Shown here: one piece after another, positions 33,575 to 43,060 of the stretch | How positions within the stretch are numbered: the stretch's first letter is position 1 | Layout of the letters: each line of letters starts with the position of its first letter | Source of the DNA: Streptomyces sp. NRRL S-455 | GTDB taxonomy: Bacteria; Actinomycetota; Actinomycetes; Streptomycetales; Streptomycetaceae | Direction: 5' to 3' | Assembly (NCBI RefSeq): GCF_000717875.1 | Contig: NZ_JOCT01000004.1 | Span: 772,731 to 836,730, forward strand | Length of the DNA: 64,000 bases | Position numbers and translations under genes: made by a program | The notes under the pieces: generated by a model | What the model was told of the DNA's origin: nothing | The model's database searches: none | Seen by the model: only the letters and a program-made list of their open reading frames with translations

Positions 33575-33614
33575 CAGGAAAAGGGGGCCCTCGAACGAGG
33601 GCCCCCTTTTCCTG
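33575..33614. terminator. bidirectional terminator between the DUF2637 gene and lysS
   Basis: Left arm caggaaaagggggccctcg (33575-33593) pairs perfectly with 33596-33614 over 19 bp with a 2-nt centre (aa). It includes A- and T-runs flanking GC stem. It lies between convergent genes and can stop both. Confidence 0.85.
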
Positions 33615-33624
33615 CCGACGGCGA

Positions 33625-35370
33625 CTACTCCCCGAGCAGCGCCCGCACCCGCTCCTGCCCCACCGCGAGCAGCAGCGTGGGCAGCCGCGGCCCGGTGTCC
33701 CGCCCCACCAGCAGGTGGTACAGCAGAGCGAAGAAGGACCGCTGGGCCGTCTTGATCTCCGGCGGCAGCTCCTTCGGCGTCGCGTCGGCGGAGAACCCGG
33801 CCTGCACCTTCGGCACGCCGTACACCAGGTGCGTCAGCCCGTCCAGCGACCAGTGCTCGGCGAGCCCGTCCAGCAGCAGCCGGAGCGACTGGAGCCCCTG
33901 CTCGTCGAGCGACTTCAGCAGCTCGGCGTCGGGCTCGTCCCGCACGATGGTCCGCTGGTCGGCGGGTACGTGCGTGTTGATCCAGGCCTCGGCCTTGTCG
34001 TAGCGCGGCCGGGCCTCGTCGAGCGAGGTGAGCGGCTGCTCGGGGTCCAGTTCGCTGAGGATACGCAGCGCCTGGTCCTCGTGCCCGGCGGTGATGTCCG
34101 CGACGGACGCCAGCGTCCGGTACGGCAGCGGCCGGGCCGTCCGCGGCAGCTCGCCCGCGGCCGTACGCACGGCGCGGGAGTACGCGGCCACGTCGGCCGG
34201 CAGCGCGCTGCCGTCGGCGACCTTGGCGTCCAGCCGGTCCCACTCGTCGTAGAGCCGCTGGATCTCCTGGTCGAAGGCGACCTTGAAGGACTGGTTGGGC
34301 CTGCGCCGGGCGTACAGCCAGCGCAGCAGCTGCGGCTCCATGATCTTCAGGGCGTCGGCGGGCGTGGGCACCCCGCCACGGGACGAGGACATCTTCGCCA
34401 TGCCGGAGATGCCGACGAACGCGTACATCGGGCCGATCGGCTGCTTCCCGCCGAAGATCCCGACGATCTGCCCGCCGACCTGGAACGACGACCCGGGGGA
34501 CGAGTGGTCGACACCGCTCGGCTCGAACACGACACCCTCGTACGCCCACCGCATCGGCCAGTCGACCTTCCAGACCAGCTTGCCGCGGTTGAACTCGTTC
34601 AGCCGGACCGTCTCCGAGAAGCCGCACGCGGTGCAGGCGTACGTCAGCTCGGTGGAGTCGTCGTCGTAGGACGTGACGGTGGTGAGGTCCTTCTCGCAGT
34701 TGCCGCAGTACGGCTTGTACGGGAAGTACCCGGCGGAGCCGGAGCTGCCGTCGTCCTCGCCGGCCGCGCCGGAGCCCTCGGCGGCTTCCAGCTCGGCCTC
34801 GTCGACCGGCTTCTGGCCCTGCTGCTTCTTGGCGGGGGCCTTCTTCGTGCGGTACTGGGCGAGGATCGCGTCGATGTCGCCGCGGTGCTTCATGGCGTGC
34901 AGGATCTGCTCGCGGTACACGCCGGAGGTGTACTGCGCGGTCTGGCTGATCCCGTCGAACTCCACGCCCAGCTCGGCCAGCGACTCGATCATCGCGGCCT
35001 TGAAGTGCTCGGCCCAGTTCGGGTGCGAGGAGCCCTTCGGCGCCGGGACGGAGGTGAGCGGCTTGCCGATGTGCTCGGCCCAGGACTCGTCGACGCCCGC
35101 GATACCGGCGGGCACCTTGCGGTAGCGGTCGTAGTCGTCCCAGGAGATCAGGTGCCGCACCTGGTACCCCCGGCGGCGGATCTCGTCGGCGACGAGGTGC
35201 GGGGTCATGACCTCGCGGAGGTTCCCGAGGTGGATGGGCCCGGACGGTGAGAGCCCGGACGCGACGACGACGGGTTTGCCCGGGGCCCGACGCTCCGACT
35301 CCTCGATGACCTCATCCGCGAAACGGGAGACCCAGTCGGTGGTCTCGGTGCTCTGAGCCACGATCGGCAC
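33625..35370 (-). CDS. lysS: class I lysyl-tRNA synthetase
   Basis: 581 residues. Class I LysRS of the archaeal type, common in Streptomyces beside a class II enzyme. The HIGH-like motif is PSGPIHLGNLRE near residue 43, the KMSKS-like motif is KMSSSRG near residue 327. A Cys-rich zinc element is visible at YCGNCEKDL with CTACG. Residues around 185-205 are a Gly/Ser/Asp linker. GTG at 35370 (MPIVAQSTETTDW) or GTG at 35361 are both possible; the first fits the sequences I recall. Divergent from argS across about 150 bp, so the two synthetases share an upstream region. Confidence 0.93.
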   Translation of the reverse strand: MPIVAQSTETTDWVSRFADEVIEESERRAPGKPVVVASGLSPSGPIHLGNLREVMTPHLVADEIRRRGYQVRHLISWDDYDRYRKVPAGIAGVDESWAEHIGKPLTSVPAPKGSSHPNWAEHFKAAMIESLAELGVEFDGISQTAQYTSGVYREQILHAMKHRGDIDAILAQYRTKKAPAKKQQGQKPVDEAELEAAEGSGAAGEDDGSSGSAGYFPYKPYCGNCEKDLTTVTSYDDDSTELTYACTACGFSETVRLNEFNRGKLVWKVDWPMRWAYEGVVFEPSGVDHSSPGSSFQVGGQIVGIFGGKQPIGPMYAFVGISGMAKMSSSRGGVPTPADALKIMEPQLLRWLYARRRPNQSFKVAFDQEIQRLYDEWDRLDAKVADGSALPADVAAYSRAVRTAAGELPRTARPLPYRTLASVADITAGHEDQALRILSELDPEQPLTSLDEARPRYDKAEAWINTHVPADQRTIVRDEPDAELLKSLDEQGLQSLRLLLDGLAEHWSLDGLTHLVYGVPKVQAGFSADATPKELPPEIKTAQRSFFALLYHLLVGRDTGPRLPTLLLAVGQERVRALLGE

Positions 35371-35519
35371 GTCCTTCTTTCTCCATCGGGCAGCCGGTAC
35401 GGTCGCACGGCTGACCGCAACATTGTCCCAGACCCGGTTGCGCCCGGAAAAACGGCTTTACCCGCATGGAATACTGGCCGTGTCTATCGATTCCCTCGAG
35501 GAGAACGGCACCCTTACCT

Positions 35520-37283
35520 ATGGCCTCGGTCACGTCCCTCAGCGACTCCGTCCACCAGCGCCTCGCGGCGGCCCTGTCGGCGGCTGTGCCGCAGGCCGGC
35601 TCCGCGGACCCGCTGCTGCGACGAAGCGACCGGGCGGACTTCCAGGCCAACGGGATCCTGGCCCTCGCGAAGAAGGAGAAGGCGAACCCGCGGGAGCTGG
35701 CGACGCAGGTCGTCTCCCAGGTCGAGTCGGGTGAGGTGATCAAGGAGGTCGAGGTCTCCGGCCCCGGCTTCCTGAACATCACGGTCACCGACCGTGCGAT
35801 CACCCAGAACCTCGCCGCGCGCTACGCGGACGACACCGGCCGCCTCGGTGTGCCGCACGCCGAGCGGCCGGGCACCACGGTCATCGACTACGCCCAGCCG
35901 AACGTGGCGAAGGAGATGCACGTGGGTCACCTGCGCTCCGCGGTGATCGGCGACTCGGTGGCGCAGCTGCTGGAGTTCACCGGCGAGAACGTGGTCCGGC
36001 GGCACCACATCGGCGACTGGGGCACCCAGTTCGGCATGCTCATCCAGTACCTGGAGGAGCACCCGCACGAGCTGGACCACAAGGCCGACGAGACCTCCGG
36101 CGAAGAGGCGATGTCGAATCTCGACCGCCTCTACAAGGCCGCCCGCAAGCTCTTCGACGCCGACGAGGAGTTCAAGACGCGCGCCCGGCGCCGGGTGGTC
36201 GACCTCCAGGCGGGCGACCCGCAGACCCTCGCCATGTGGCAGAAGTTCGTCGACGAGTCGAAGATCTACTTCTTCTCCGTCTTCGAGAAGCTGGACATGG
36301 AGATCCGCGACCCCGACATCGTCGGCGAGTCCGGCTACAACGACATGCTCGCGGAGACCTGCCGCCTGCTGGAGGAGTCGGGCGTCGCGGTCCGCTCCGA
36401 GGGCGCGCTGTGCGTCTTCTTCGACGACATCAAGGGCCCGGACGGCAACCCGGTCCCGCTGATCGTGCAGAAGTCGGACGGCGGCTACGGCTACGCGGCG
36501 ACCGACCTGTCGGCGATCCGCGACCGCGTCTTCAACCTGAAGGCGAACACGCTCCTCTACGTCGTCGACGCCCGCCAGTCGCTGCACTTCAAGATGGTCT
36601 TCGAGACGGCCCGCCGCGCCGGCTGGCTGAACGAGGACGTGCACGCGGTCCAGCTCGCCTTCGGGACGGTCCTCGGCAAGGACGGCAAGCCGTTCAAGAC
36701 CCGTGAGGGCGAGACGGTCCGCCTGGTCGACCTCCTCGACGAGGCGATCGACCGCGCGTCGGCGGTGGTCCGGGAGAAGGCCCAGGACCTCTCCGAGGAG
36801 GAGATCGCCGAGCGGGGCACCCAGGTGGGTGTCGGCGCGGTGAAGTACGCGGACCTGTCGACGTCGGCGAACCGCGACTACAAGTTCGACCTGGACCAGA
36901 TGGTCTCGCTGAACGGCGACACCTCCGTCTACCTCCAGTACGCCTACGCCCGTATCCAGTCCATCCTGCGCAAGGCCGGCGAGGCCCGCCCGGCCGCGCA
37001 CCCGGAGCTGGAGCTGCACGAGGCGGAGCGCGCGCTGGGGCTGCACGTGGACTCGTTCGCGGCGACGGTCGCCGAGGCGGCGGCGGAGTACGCCCCGCAC
37101 AAGCTGGCGGCGTACCTGTACCAGCTGGCGTCGCTCTACACGACGTTCTACGACAAGTGCCCGGTGCTGAAGGCCGAGACGCCCGAGCAGATCGAGAACC
37201 GCCTGTTCCTCTGCGACATCACGGCCCGCACGCTCCACCGGGGCATGGGCCTGCTGGGGATTCGGACGCCTGAGCGACTCTGA
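35520..37283 (+). CDS. argS: arginyl-tRNA synthetase
   Basis: 587 residues from the ATG at 35520 (start [15 protein letters not shown]). HIGH motif is [15 protein letters not shown] near residue 135. The family has an N-terminal Add-1 domain (residues about 1-110) and an anticodon-binding helical bundle at the C-terminus ([39 protein letters not shown]). KMSKS is degenerate in ArgRS, and I see [11 protein letters not shown] at that region, which fits the class without a canonical KMSKS. A 54-bp longer frame upstream has no ribosome-binding site and is rejected. Ends at a strong hairpin shared with the DinB gene. Confidence 0.95.
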   Translation: MASVTSLSDSVHQRLAAALSAAVPQAGSADPLLRRSDRADFQANGILALAKKEKANPRELATQVVSQVESGEVIKEVEVSGPGFLNITVTDRAITQNLAARYADDTGRLGVPHAERPGTTVIDYAQPNVAKEMHVGHLRSAVIGDSVAQLLEFTGENVVRRHHIGDWGTQFGMLIQYLEEHPHELDHKADETSGEEAMSNLDRLYKAARKLFDADEEFKTRARRRVVDLQAGDPQTLAMWQKFVDESKIYFFSVFEKLDMEIRDPDIVGESGYNDMLAETCRLLEESGVAVRSEGALCVFFDDIKGPDGNPVPLIVQKSDGGYGYAATDLSAIRDRVFNLKANTLLYVVDARQSLHFKMVFETARRAGWLNEDVHAVQLAFGTVLGKDGKPFKTREGETVRLVDLLDEAIDRASAVVREKAQDLSEEEIAERGTQVGVGAVKYADLSTSANRDYKFDLDQMVSLNGDTSVYLQYAYARIQSILRKAGEARPAAHPELELHEAERALGLHVDSFAATVAEAAAEYAPHKLAAYLYQLASLYTTFYDKCPVLKAETPEQIENRLFLCDITARTLHRGMGLLGIRTPERL

Positions 37284-37301
37284 GCCCGGCATGCGCTGAC
37301 A

Positions 37302-37343
37302 GGCCGAGGGCGGCACCTCCCCCGTGGAGTGCCGCCCTCGGCC
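37302..37343. terminator. bidirectional terminator between argS and the DinB-like gene
   Basis: ggccgagggcggcac (37302-37316) pairs perfectly with 37329-37343 across a 12-nt loop. It sits 18 bp after argS stop and ahead of the convergent DinB-like stop at 37348. Stem of 15 GC-rich pairs. Confidence 0.85.
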
Positions 37344-37347
37344 GGGT

Positions 37348-37872
37348 TCAGCGGCGGGCCGTGGTGTTCGCCCCGTCCAGCGCCTCCCGGATGATGTCCG
37401 CGTGCCCGGCGTGCTGGGCCGTCTCCCTGATCATGTGCAGCAGGATCTGCCGTGCCGACCAGTACTCGGGCTCCGGCGGAGACCACGGAGTCCTCGGCAG
37501 GGGCACCCTGACGTCCAGGTCCGGGAGTGCCGCCACGGCCTCCTCGGTCGCCCGCGCGGCCTGCGCGTACCGCTCCAGCAGCCCGGCGAGGGTGTCGCCC
37601 TCGCCCATGCGGTACTGCTCCATGTCGAGCATGCCGTCGGGCAGCTCACCGTCGCCCCTGACCATGATCTGTGTCCACGTCCGCTCCCCCTGGGCGAGAT
37701 GCCTCACGATCCCGCCCAGGGTCAGCTCGCTCACCGTCGTACGCCGCGCGGCCTGTGTGTCGTCGAGCCCTTGCACGGTGATCAGCAGCAGTTCCCGCTG
37801 CTCCGCGAGTGCCCGTGACAGTTCCCTCTTCTCCGTGGAAGTAGTCGTGGAAGGAGTCGTGGAAGGAGTCAT
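37348..37872 (-). CDS. DinB/YfiT-like (DUF664) four-helix protein
   Basis: 174 residues. The DinB/DUF664 fold is marked by TVSELTLGGIVRHLAQGERTW with the first metal His and by the pair in ETAQHAGHADIIREALDGA near the end. These proteins bind a divalent metal and in actinomycetes often act in mycothiol-linked conjugation, which is family knowledge not shown here. The N-terminus is Thr/Ser-rich with repeated PSTTPSTT. Start at 37872 is an ATG; no alternative seemed better. Confidence 0.85.
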   Translation of the reverse strand: MTPSTTPSTTTSTEKRELSRALAEQRELLLITVQGLDDTQAARRTTVSELTLGGIVRHLAQGERTWTQIMVRGDGELPDGMLDMEQYRMGEGDTLAGLLERYAQAARATEEAVAALPDLDVRVPLPRTPWSPPEPEYWSARQILLHMIRETAQHAGHADIIREALDGANTTARR

Positions 37873-37897
37873 GGCACGACCGTAGGGAGCATGTAGG

Positions 37898-38737
37898 TCA
37901 GATGCTGTCCGCGATCAGCGTCATCCCTTCCGGTGCGCTGATCCCGAACTCCTCGTCCAGCAGCCGCCGTACCTCCGCCTCACCGGTCACCTCCCGCTCC
38001 GTGACCGTGCCGTCGGCTCGCGTCTCGATGAGGAGCCGGCCGTCGAGCAGCAGATGCCGGTCGGCGTCGACGTGCTGGACGTAGAGGCGCTGGGTGAACG
38101 GTGAGCGTGGATTCGTGCCGACGTGCCAGTTGATGACGTCGAAGTCGGGCTTCTCGAAGGGCTCCAGGGTGAAGGCGTACTGCGGGGTCCAGTCGTCCTT
38201 GTGCTGGTCGTGGGCCTCGAGCACCCACATCCGAAGCGGACCGTCGTGCGGCGCGTGCACCAGGCGGTGCCGCCGCCCGGCGCCGTCGAACACGACGTCG
38301 GCCACCAGCGGCACCGGCTGAAGCAGCGCCCCGACGGCCCCGAAGCCGACGTCCGCCAGGTACGGCCGGGGGTCGCCGGGGACCTCGACCTGCAGTGCCA
38401 TGTGGGTGCGCGGCCGGCTCGCGAAGCTGTCCGCGCCCAGGACGACCCGCGCGTTCAGCCGCGTCACCCGGAAGCCCAGCGCCTCCAGGGCGCAGGCGAA
38501 CAGCGTGTTGTGCTCGTAGCAGTAGCCGCCGCGCCGGCTCTGCACCAGCTTGGCACCGATGTCGGCGGGGTCGAGGGAGGGGGCCGTACGGCGCAGCGCG
38601 TCCAGGTTCTCGAACGGGATGGCCCGCATGTGCGCCAGGTGCACACCGCGCAGGGTCGCCGGGACCGCCCGGCGCTCCCCCTCCCATCCGATCCGGTGAA
38701 GGTACGCGTCGAGGTCGAATCGCGAGGAGTCGGACAT
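37898..38737 (-). CDS. nat: arylamine N-acetyltransferase
   Basis: 279 residues from the ATG at 38737. Triad: Cys in RRGGYCYEHN near residue 73, His in SRPRTHMALQVEV near 110 and Asp in PYLADVGFG near 126. PFENLDALRR is the family's N-terminal signature. It acetylates arylamines, hydrazines or aromatic amines by ping-pong with acetyl-CoA. It is the last of a two-gene run with the aminotransferase gene. A long upstream frame that overlaps the aminotransferase is only an out-of-frame shadow. Confidence 0.94.
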   Translation of the reverse strand: MSDSSRFDLDAYLHRIGWEGERRAVPATLRGVHLAHMRAIPFENLDALRRTAPSLDPADIGAKLVQSRRGGYCYEHNTLFACALEALGFRVTRLNARVVLGADSFASRPRTHMALQVEVPGDPRPYLADVGFGAVGALLQPVPLVADVVFDGAGRRHRLVHAPHDGPLRMWVLEAHDQHKDDWTPQYAFTLEPFEKPDFDVINWHVGTNPRSPFTQRLYVQHVDADRHLLLDGRLLIETRADGTVTEREVTGEAEVRRLLDEEFGISAPEGMTLIADSI

Positions 38738-38808
38738 GCCGTCACCGTAGCCACCCACGGCCGACCCGTCGGCGGTCCACAGCACGAACTGCCGCTCCGT
38801 CTCTGGGC

Positions 38809-40017
38809 TTAGGCCCGCAGCCCCTCCCCCAGCCTCCGTAGCCCGTCCCCGATCTCCTGCGGCGTCTGCGTCACGAAGCACAGCCGCAGGGTCGTGCGGT
38901 CGGGTGGGCCGGCGTGGAAGGGGGCGCCGGGAACGTATGCCACGTTCTGCCGCAGGACCCGCGGCAGCAGGGCCGTCGTGTCGTACGGCTCCGGCAGGCG
39001 GGCCCAGAGGAACATGCCGCCCTCGGGCCGGTTCCAGACCGATCCCTCGGGCAGCGCCCCGGGCAGTCCGGCAAGCATGGCGTCCCGACGCTCGCGGTAC
39101 ACGCCGGCGACGCGTGCGACATGGGCGTCCAGGTCGTTGTCGGCCAGGTACCGGGCCGCGGCGAGCTGGTTGACGGTCGGGGTGTGCAGGTCGGCGGCCT
39201 GCTTGGCGACGGCACAGGCGTGCCGCAGGTCCCCGGGCGCGCGCAGCCAGCCCAGGCGCAGTCCGGGCGCCATGACCTTGGAGAAGCTGCCGAGCAGCAC
39301 CGTCCGGTCCTCGGCTCCGGGGTGGGCGGCGATCCAGGGCACGCGTTCTCCCTCGTAGCGGAGTTCCCCGTAGGGGTCGTCCTCGACGATCCACAGCCCG
39401 CGCCGGGCGGCGATCGCGGCCACGGCGGCGCGCCGCCCGGCGGGCAGTGTGCGGCCGGTGGGGTTCTGGAAGGTGGGCACGGTGTAGAGCAGCTTGGGCC
39501 GCTCGCGCACCACGAGTTCCTCCAGCGCCTCGGGGTCGACGCCGTGGTCGTCGCCGGGCACGGCCAGGACCCTGGCTCCGGCGAAGCCGAAGGCCTGAAG
39601 CGCCGCCAGATAGCAGGGGTTCTCCACGAGGACGGTGTCCCCGGGTTCGAGCAGGGCGGTGGCCAGGAGGGAGAGGGCCTGCTGGGAGCCGGTGGTGACG
39701 AGCAGATCGTCGGGGCCGGTCGGCAGGCCACGCGCGGTGGTGCGGGCGGCGAGCGCGGCCCGCAGCGGGGGCTCGCCCTCGGTCATGGAGTACTGCAGCG
39801 CCCGCGCGGGTGAGGCGGCGAGCACGGCGTGGTACGCGGCCGTGATGCCTTCCGTGTCGAACAGCTCCGGCGCCGGCAGCCCGCCCGCGAAGTTGATCAC
39901 CTCGGGGCGGGCGGTGACGGCGAGGATGTCCCGCACGGGGGAGCCGCCGACGCCCAGGGCCCGCGCGGCCAGGGGTGGTACGGGGGAACGGACGGACGCG
40001 GACTCGGCGACGGTCAT
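38809..40017 (-). CDS. PLP-dependent aminotransferase (fold type I, 2-aminoadipate/valine-type)
   Basis: 402 residues. INFAGGLPAPELFDTEGI at the N-terminus is typical of the MocR-like/LysN group, here without a DNA-binding domain. The PLP-Lys is in LLGSFSKVMAPGLRLGW, the Asp/Tyr pair in IVEDDPYGELRY, and the Asn in PTFQNPTGRTL. Substrate cannot be told: 2-aminoadipate, branched or aromatic amino acids are options. Stop is TAA at 38809-38811. Confidence 0.88.
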   Translation of the reverse strand: MTVAESASVRSPVPPLAARALGVGGSPVRDILAVTARPEVINFAGGLPAPELFDTEGITAAYHAVLAASPARALQYSMTEGEPPLRAALAARTTARGLPTGPDDLLVTTGSQQALSLLATALLEPGDTVLVENPCYLAALQAFGFAGARVLAVPGDDHGVDPEALEELVVRERPKLLYTVPTFQNPTGRTLPAGRRAAVAAIAARRGLWIVEDDPYGELRYEGERVPWIAAHPGAEDRTVLLGSFSKVMAPGLRLGWLRAPGDLRHACAVAKQAADLHTPTVNQLAAARYLADNDLDAHVARVAGVYRERRDAMLAGLPGALPEGSVWNRPEGGMFLWARLPEPYDTTALLPRVLRQNVAYVPGAPFHAGPPDRTTLRLCFVTQTPQEIGDGLRRLGEGLRA

Positions 40018-40117
40018 GACACGGCTCCTTCGGCTGCGGTGAGGCTGGTGACCCGCACCCTAGAGAAATACGTGCCATCTACAAGAAGATTTCCGGGATC
40101 CGGACGAGCAGGGGTGT

Positions 40118-41020
40118 TCAGCCCTTCGCGCCGATCGCGGCGTAGACGTTGATGTCCGCGTCCGTCACGTCGTTGATGTCGCGGTAGCGCACCTTCTCGA
40201 TGTCGTCGAGCCCGGCGAGGAAGGACGCGTCCGGCTGCTCGGGGACGGGCGCGGCGTGGTCGGGCCGCCAGCGGTGCGCGGGGACGACGCCCGGGTCGGC
40301 GAGCTCCAGCCGGTTCTCCGTGAAGAACCGCTCGACATCGGCCCGGGACCGCAGCACGAAGGTGAACCCCCGCTCCGTGTAGGTCCGCTGGACGGCCCGG
40401 ATGTTCTCCGGGTTGAGGTCCTCGGTGAGGTGACTGAGCACCAGCCGGCTGCCGACGGGCAGCGCGTCGAGCAGCTCGCGCACCAGCGGATACGCCTCGT
40501 CGTCCGCCACGAAGTGCAGGACGGCGACCATGCACAGCGCGACCGGCTGGTCGAAGTCCAGTGTCTTCGCGGCCTGTTCGAGGATGCGGCCAGGTTCCCG
40601 CAGATCGGCGTCGATGTAGTCCGTGCGCCCCTCGGGCCCGCTGGTCAGCAGGGCCCGCGCGTGCGCCAGCACGACCGGGTCGTTGTCGACGTACACGACC
40701 CGTGACGTGGGCGCGATCCGCTGGGCGATCTGGTGCACGTTCTCGGCGGTCGGCAGCCCGGTCCCGATGTCGAGGAACTGCCGGATCCCGTCCTGTTCCA
40801 CGAGTCCGGTGACCGCGCGCCGCAGGAAGTCGCGGTTGTGCCGTACGTCGAGGTACCCGCGCGGGTTGGCGGCGAGCGCTGCGGCGGCCGCTTCCCGGTC
40901 GGCGGGGTAGTGGTCCTTGCCGCCGAGGAAGACGTCGTAGACCCGGGCCGGGTGCGCCTTGCTGCTGTCGATCCTCCTCTGCAGCTCGGAAGGATCCTGG
41001 CTGAGGGCGTCAGCGGTCAT
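40118..41020 (-). CDS. SAM-dependent methyltransferase (DUF574/Methyltransf_19)
   Basis: 300 residues from the ATG at 41020; CAGGAG upstream decides the start. It begins DPSELQRRIDSSKAHPARVYDVFLGGKDHYPADRE, the DUF574 hallmark. The SAM-binding loop is FLDIGTGLPTAENVHQIA, then VVYVDNDPVVLAHARALL and DADLREPGRIL. Streptomyces encode many such proteins; they often sit with DUF397 and XRE pairs, but none is adjacent here. Target unknown. Confidence 0.9.
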   Translation of the reverse strand: MTADALSQDPSELQRRIDSSKAHPARVYDVFLGGKDHYPADREAAAAALAANPRGYLDVRHNRDFLRRAVTGLVEQDGIRQFLDIGTGLPTAENVHQIAQRIAPTSRVVYVDNDPVVLAHARALLTSGPEGRTDYIDADLREPGRILEQAAKTLDFDQPVALCMVAVLHFVADDEAYPLVRELLDALPVGSRLVLSHLTEDLNPENIRAVQRTYTERGFTFVLRSRADVERFFTENRLELADPGVVPAHRWRPDHAAPVPEQPDASFLAGLDDIEKVRYRDINDVTDADINVYAAIGAKG

Positions 41021-41095
41021 GGACGTCTCCTGAGAGGTAGGTGGTTCAATTGGCAACCACACGTCGGTCAACAACCTAACGCCTCAGGTGATTTG

Positions 41096-41461
41096 ATGGT
41101 GCCCATGCGCACCGACCGGCCGGCGACGACGACCCTCTGGCGCCCGACCGGCCCCAAGGAACTGGACCTGGTGCGGCAACTCGACTGGCGCGCCTGGCCG
41201 CCCCGGCTCCCCGAGCAGCCGATCTTCTACCCGGTTCTCAACGAGGACTACGCCGTGAGAATCGCGCGCGACTGGAACGTCAAGCACGACGGCGCCGGCT
41301 TCGTCACCCGCTTCGAGGTCGCGTCCGACTTCCTCCGCCGGTACCCGGTCCAGCAGGCCGGCGGAGAGACGATCCTCGAACTGTGGGTCCCGGCCGAGGA
41401 GCTCGACGAGTTCAACGCCCACATCATCGGCAGGATCGAGCTGGTGCGCGAGTTCCGCTGA
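41096..41461 (+). CDS. small conserved protein of unknown function
   Basis: 121 residues from ATG 41096 or 118 from ATG 41105. It is a compact soluble protein, TTTLWRPTGPKELDLVRQLD, PEQPIFYPVLNEDYAVRIAR and ILELWVPAEELDEFN, strongly biased. I recall database entries of similar proteins named ADP-ribosylation/crystallin J1, a label I cannot support from this sequence. It has no catalytic motif I know. Convergent to the HTH-membrane protein gene, with one base between stops. Confidence 0.75.
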   Translation: MVPMRTDRPATTTLWRPTGPKELDLVRQLDWRAWPPRLPEQPIFYPVLNEDYAVRIARDWNVKHDGAGFVTRFEVASDFLRRYPVQQAGGETILELWVPAEELDEFNAHIIGRIELVREFR

Positions 41462-41462
41462 G

Positions 41463-42833
41463 TCAGTCGGTGGTCCCGGCCTCGACCCACTTCTCGCCGC
41501 CCAGCGGGAACTCGTACGCCGGGCGCCCGTTGTTCCCGCTGGTACGGAAGGGCCGGCCCCGGTCGTCCACGGTCAGCGTGCCCTCGCGGCTGCCGCTGGA
41601 CCAGCTCAGCTCCAGGTACCAGCTGACGTCGTACGCGGACGCGTCGGCCCGGATGTAGTACACCTCCGGGTCGGACTCACTCACCTTGAACGGGAAGTCG
41701 CGATGCCCGGCCTCGGGGACGACGGCGGGCCGCGCGGCATCGAGGGCGACCGTGAAGGAGCGCTCGGGGACGTCGCCGCCGCAGCCGACACCCGGGTAGC
41801 CCATGGCGTAGTCGTTCCATGCGAGGGGCGCCCGCTTGCCGGCCATACGGACCGTCAGCCGGTCGATCACCACCGTCTCCTTGCCGGTGCCCTGCACGGT
41901 GAGCTTCAGGTACTGCTCCCCGGACGGAACGGCCCCCATCGCCGCCACCCAGGCGGGCGCGTCCTGCTCCAGCGGCGGCGGCCCGACCTGACCCGGCGGC
42001 CGGTTCACCAGGTAGTGCTGGGAGCAGGGGCCTTCCCAGGCGTGCGGGCTGGTGTTCACGGTGAGGGGGGCGGGTCCGGAGGCCTCGGTCGTGTCCCGGC
42101 GGGGGCGATCGGTGCCGGTGCCGGTGTCAGTGCCGGCGGCAGGGGCGGACGATGCGGGGGCTTTGGAGGGGGCGTCCTTCCCCTCGCTCTCGCTCTCGTC
42201 CTTGTCCTTGTCGCTGTCCTTGTTCTCGCCCTTGCCGGTGCGGGAGGAGGGGCTGCCCGACGGCAACACGGAGGCGGCCGTTCCGCCGTCCGGCAGACGC
42301 CCTTCGTCGGACACCGCCGCCGAACCGCCACGCCCGGCCTCGTCGCCCCCGCCCGAGGGCACGGCCACGGCGAGGCCGACCCCGCCCAGGACCACGGCGA
42401 CGGCGACACCGGCGAGCAGCGTACGCCGCGGCCGGCGCGGACGGTGGCCCGAGGCCCCCTCCGGAACACCCACCTCAAGTTCTTCCGAACGACCCTCCTC
42501 CGAAGCCGCCTCCACCTCGGGCACGACCTCGCGCACCACCTCCGGCACCGGAGCGACAGCGCCCTTGCGCCCCCTCTCGGCATCCGCGAGCACCCACCGC
42601 CGATGCAACTCGACGAGCTCCTCGGGCGACGCCTTGCACAGCCGGGCGAGCCTCTCCACCGGCGCGTAATCGGTCGGTACGGCGTCCCCGTTGCAGTACC
42701 GGTGCAGCGTCGACGTACTCATGTGGAGCCGCTTGGCGAGCACCCCGTAGCTCAGCCCGGAGCGCTCCTTCAACTCCCCCAGCAGCGCGGCGAAGTCAGC
42801 CGCGGCCGTGCCTTCCGACACCCGTTCCTCCAT
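41463..42833 (-). CDS. membrane-anchored HTH protein (XRE domain, transmembrane, exported domain)
   Basis: 456 residues from ATG 42833 (GGGGG ahead). The N-terminal XRE HTH is LSYGVLAKRLHMSTSTLHRY near residues 27-46. A linker with Glu/Val repeats follows, then a single membrane span LLAGVAVAVVLGGVGLAVAV near 145, a Ser/Asp/Lys-rich disordered stretch (DSDKDKDESESEG), and an exported C-terminal domain with two Cys (GPCSQHYLVN and GVGCGGDVPE). The layout is that of a one-component transmembrane regulator or cytoskeletal/RodZ-like protein. It is divergent from the DUF4232-like lipoprotein gene; a shared surface role is a guess. Confidence 0.83.
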   Translation of the reverse strand: MEERVSEGTAAADFAALLGELKERSGLSYGVLAKRLHMSTSTLHRYCNGDAVPTDYAPVERLARLCKASPEELVELHRRWVLADAERGRKGAVAPVPEVVREVVPEVEAASEEGRSEELEVGVPEGASGHRPRRPRRTLLAGVAVAVVLGGVGLAVAVPSGGGDEAGRGGSAAVSDEGRLPDGGTAASVLPSGSPSSRTGKGENKDSDKDKDESESEGKDAPSKAPASSAPAAGTDTGTGTDRPRRDTTEASGPAPLTVNTSPHAWEGPCSQHYLVNRPPGQVGPPPLEQDAPAWVAAMGAVPSGEQYLKLTVQGTGKETVVIDRLTVRMAGKRAPLAWNDYAMGYPGVGCGGDVPERSFTVALDAARPAVVPEAGHRDFPFKVSESDPEVYYIRADASAYDVSWYLELSWSSGSREGTLTVDDRGRPFRTSGNNGRPAYEFPLGGEKWVEAGTTD

Positions 42834-43060
42834 CCCCCGTGCGCCCCACCGTCCCATTCCCCCGTTCCAGGGGAGGGGCGTTTCCCCTGGTCACGTCCTG
42901 TGCGGGCGTTCCAGCGTCCCTGATCGTCCGCCGGCCGTGGCGGCCGGGACGGATCACCGCACAAGCTCAGGTCATCCAAGCACGCCGCTCCCGGCACGCC
43001 GGTGGCGCGGCTCGCTGGGGCCCGTATGCCAACGACGTTTGTCCGAAAGGAAACCCACTC

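Noticed and set aside
35514..37316. 600-residue minus-strand open frame opposite argS
   Set aside because: Antisense shadow of a clearly identified argS; composition shows reversed codon bias.
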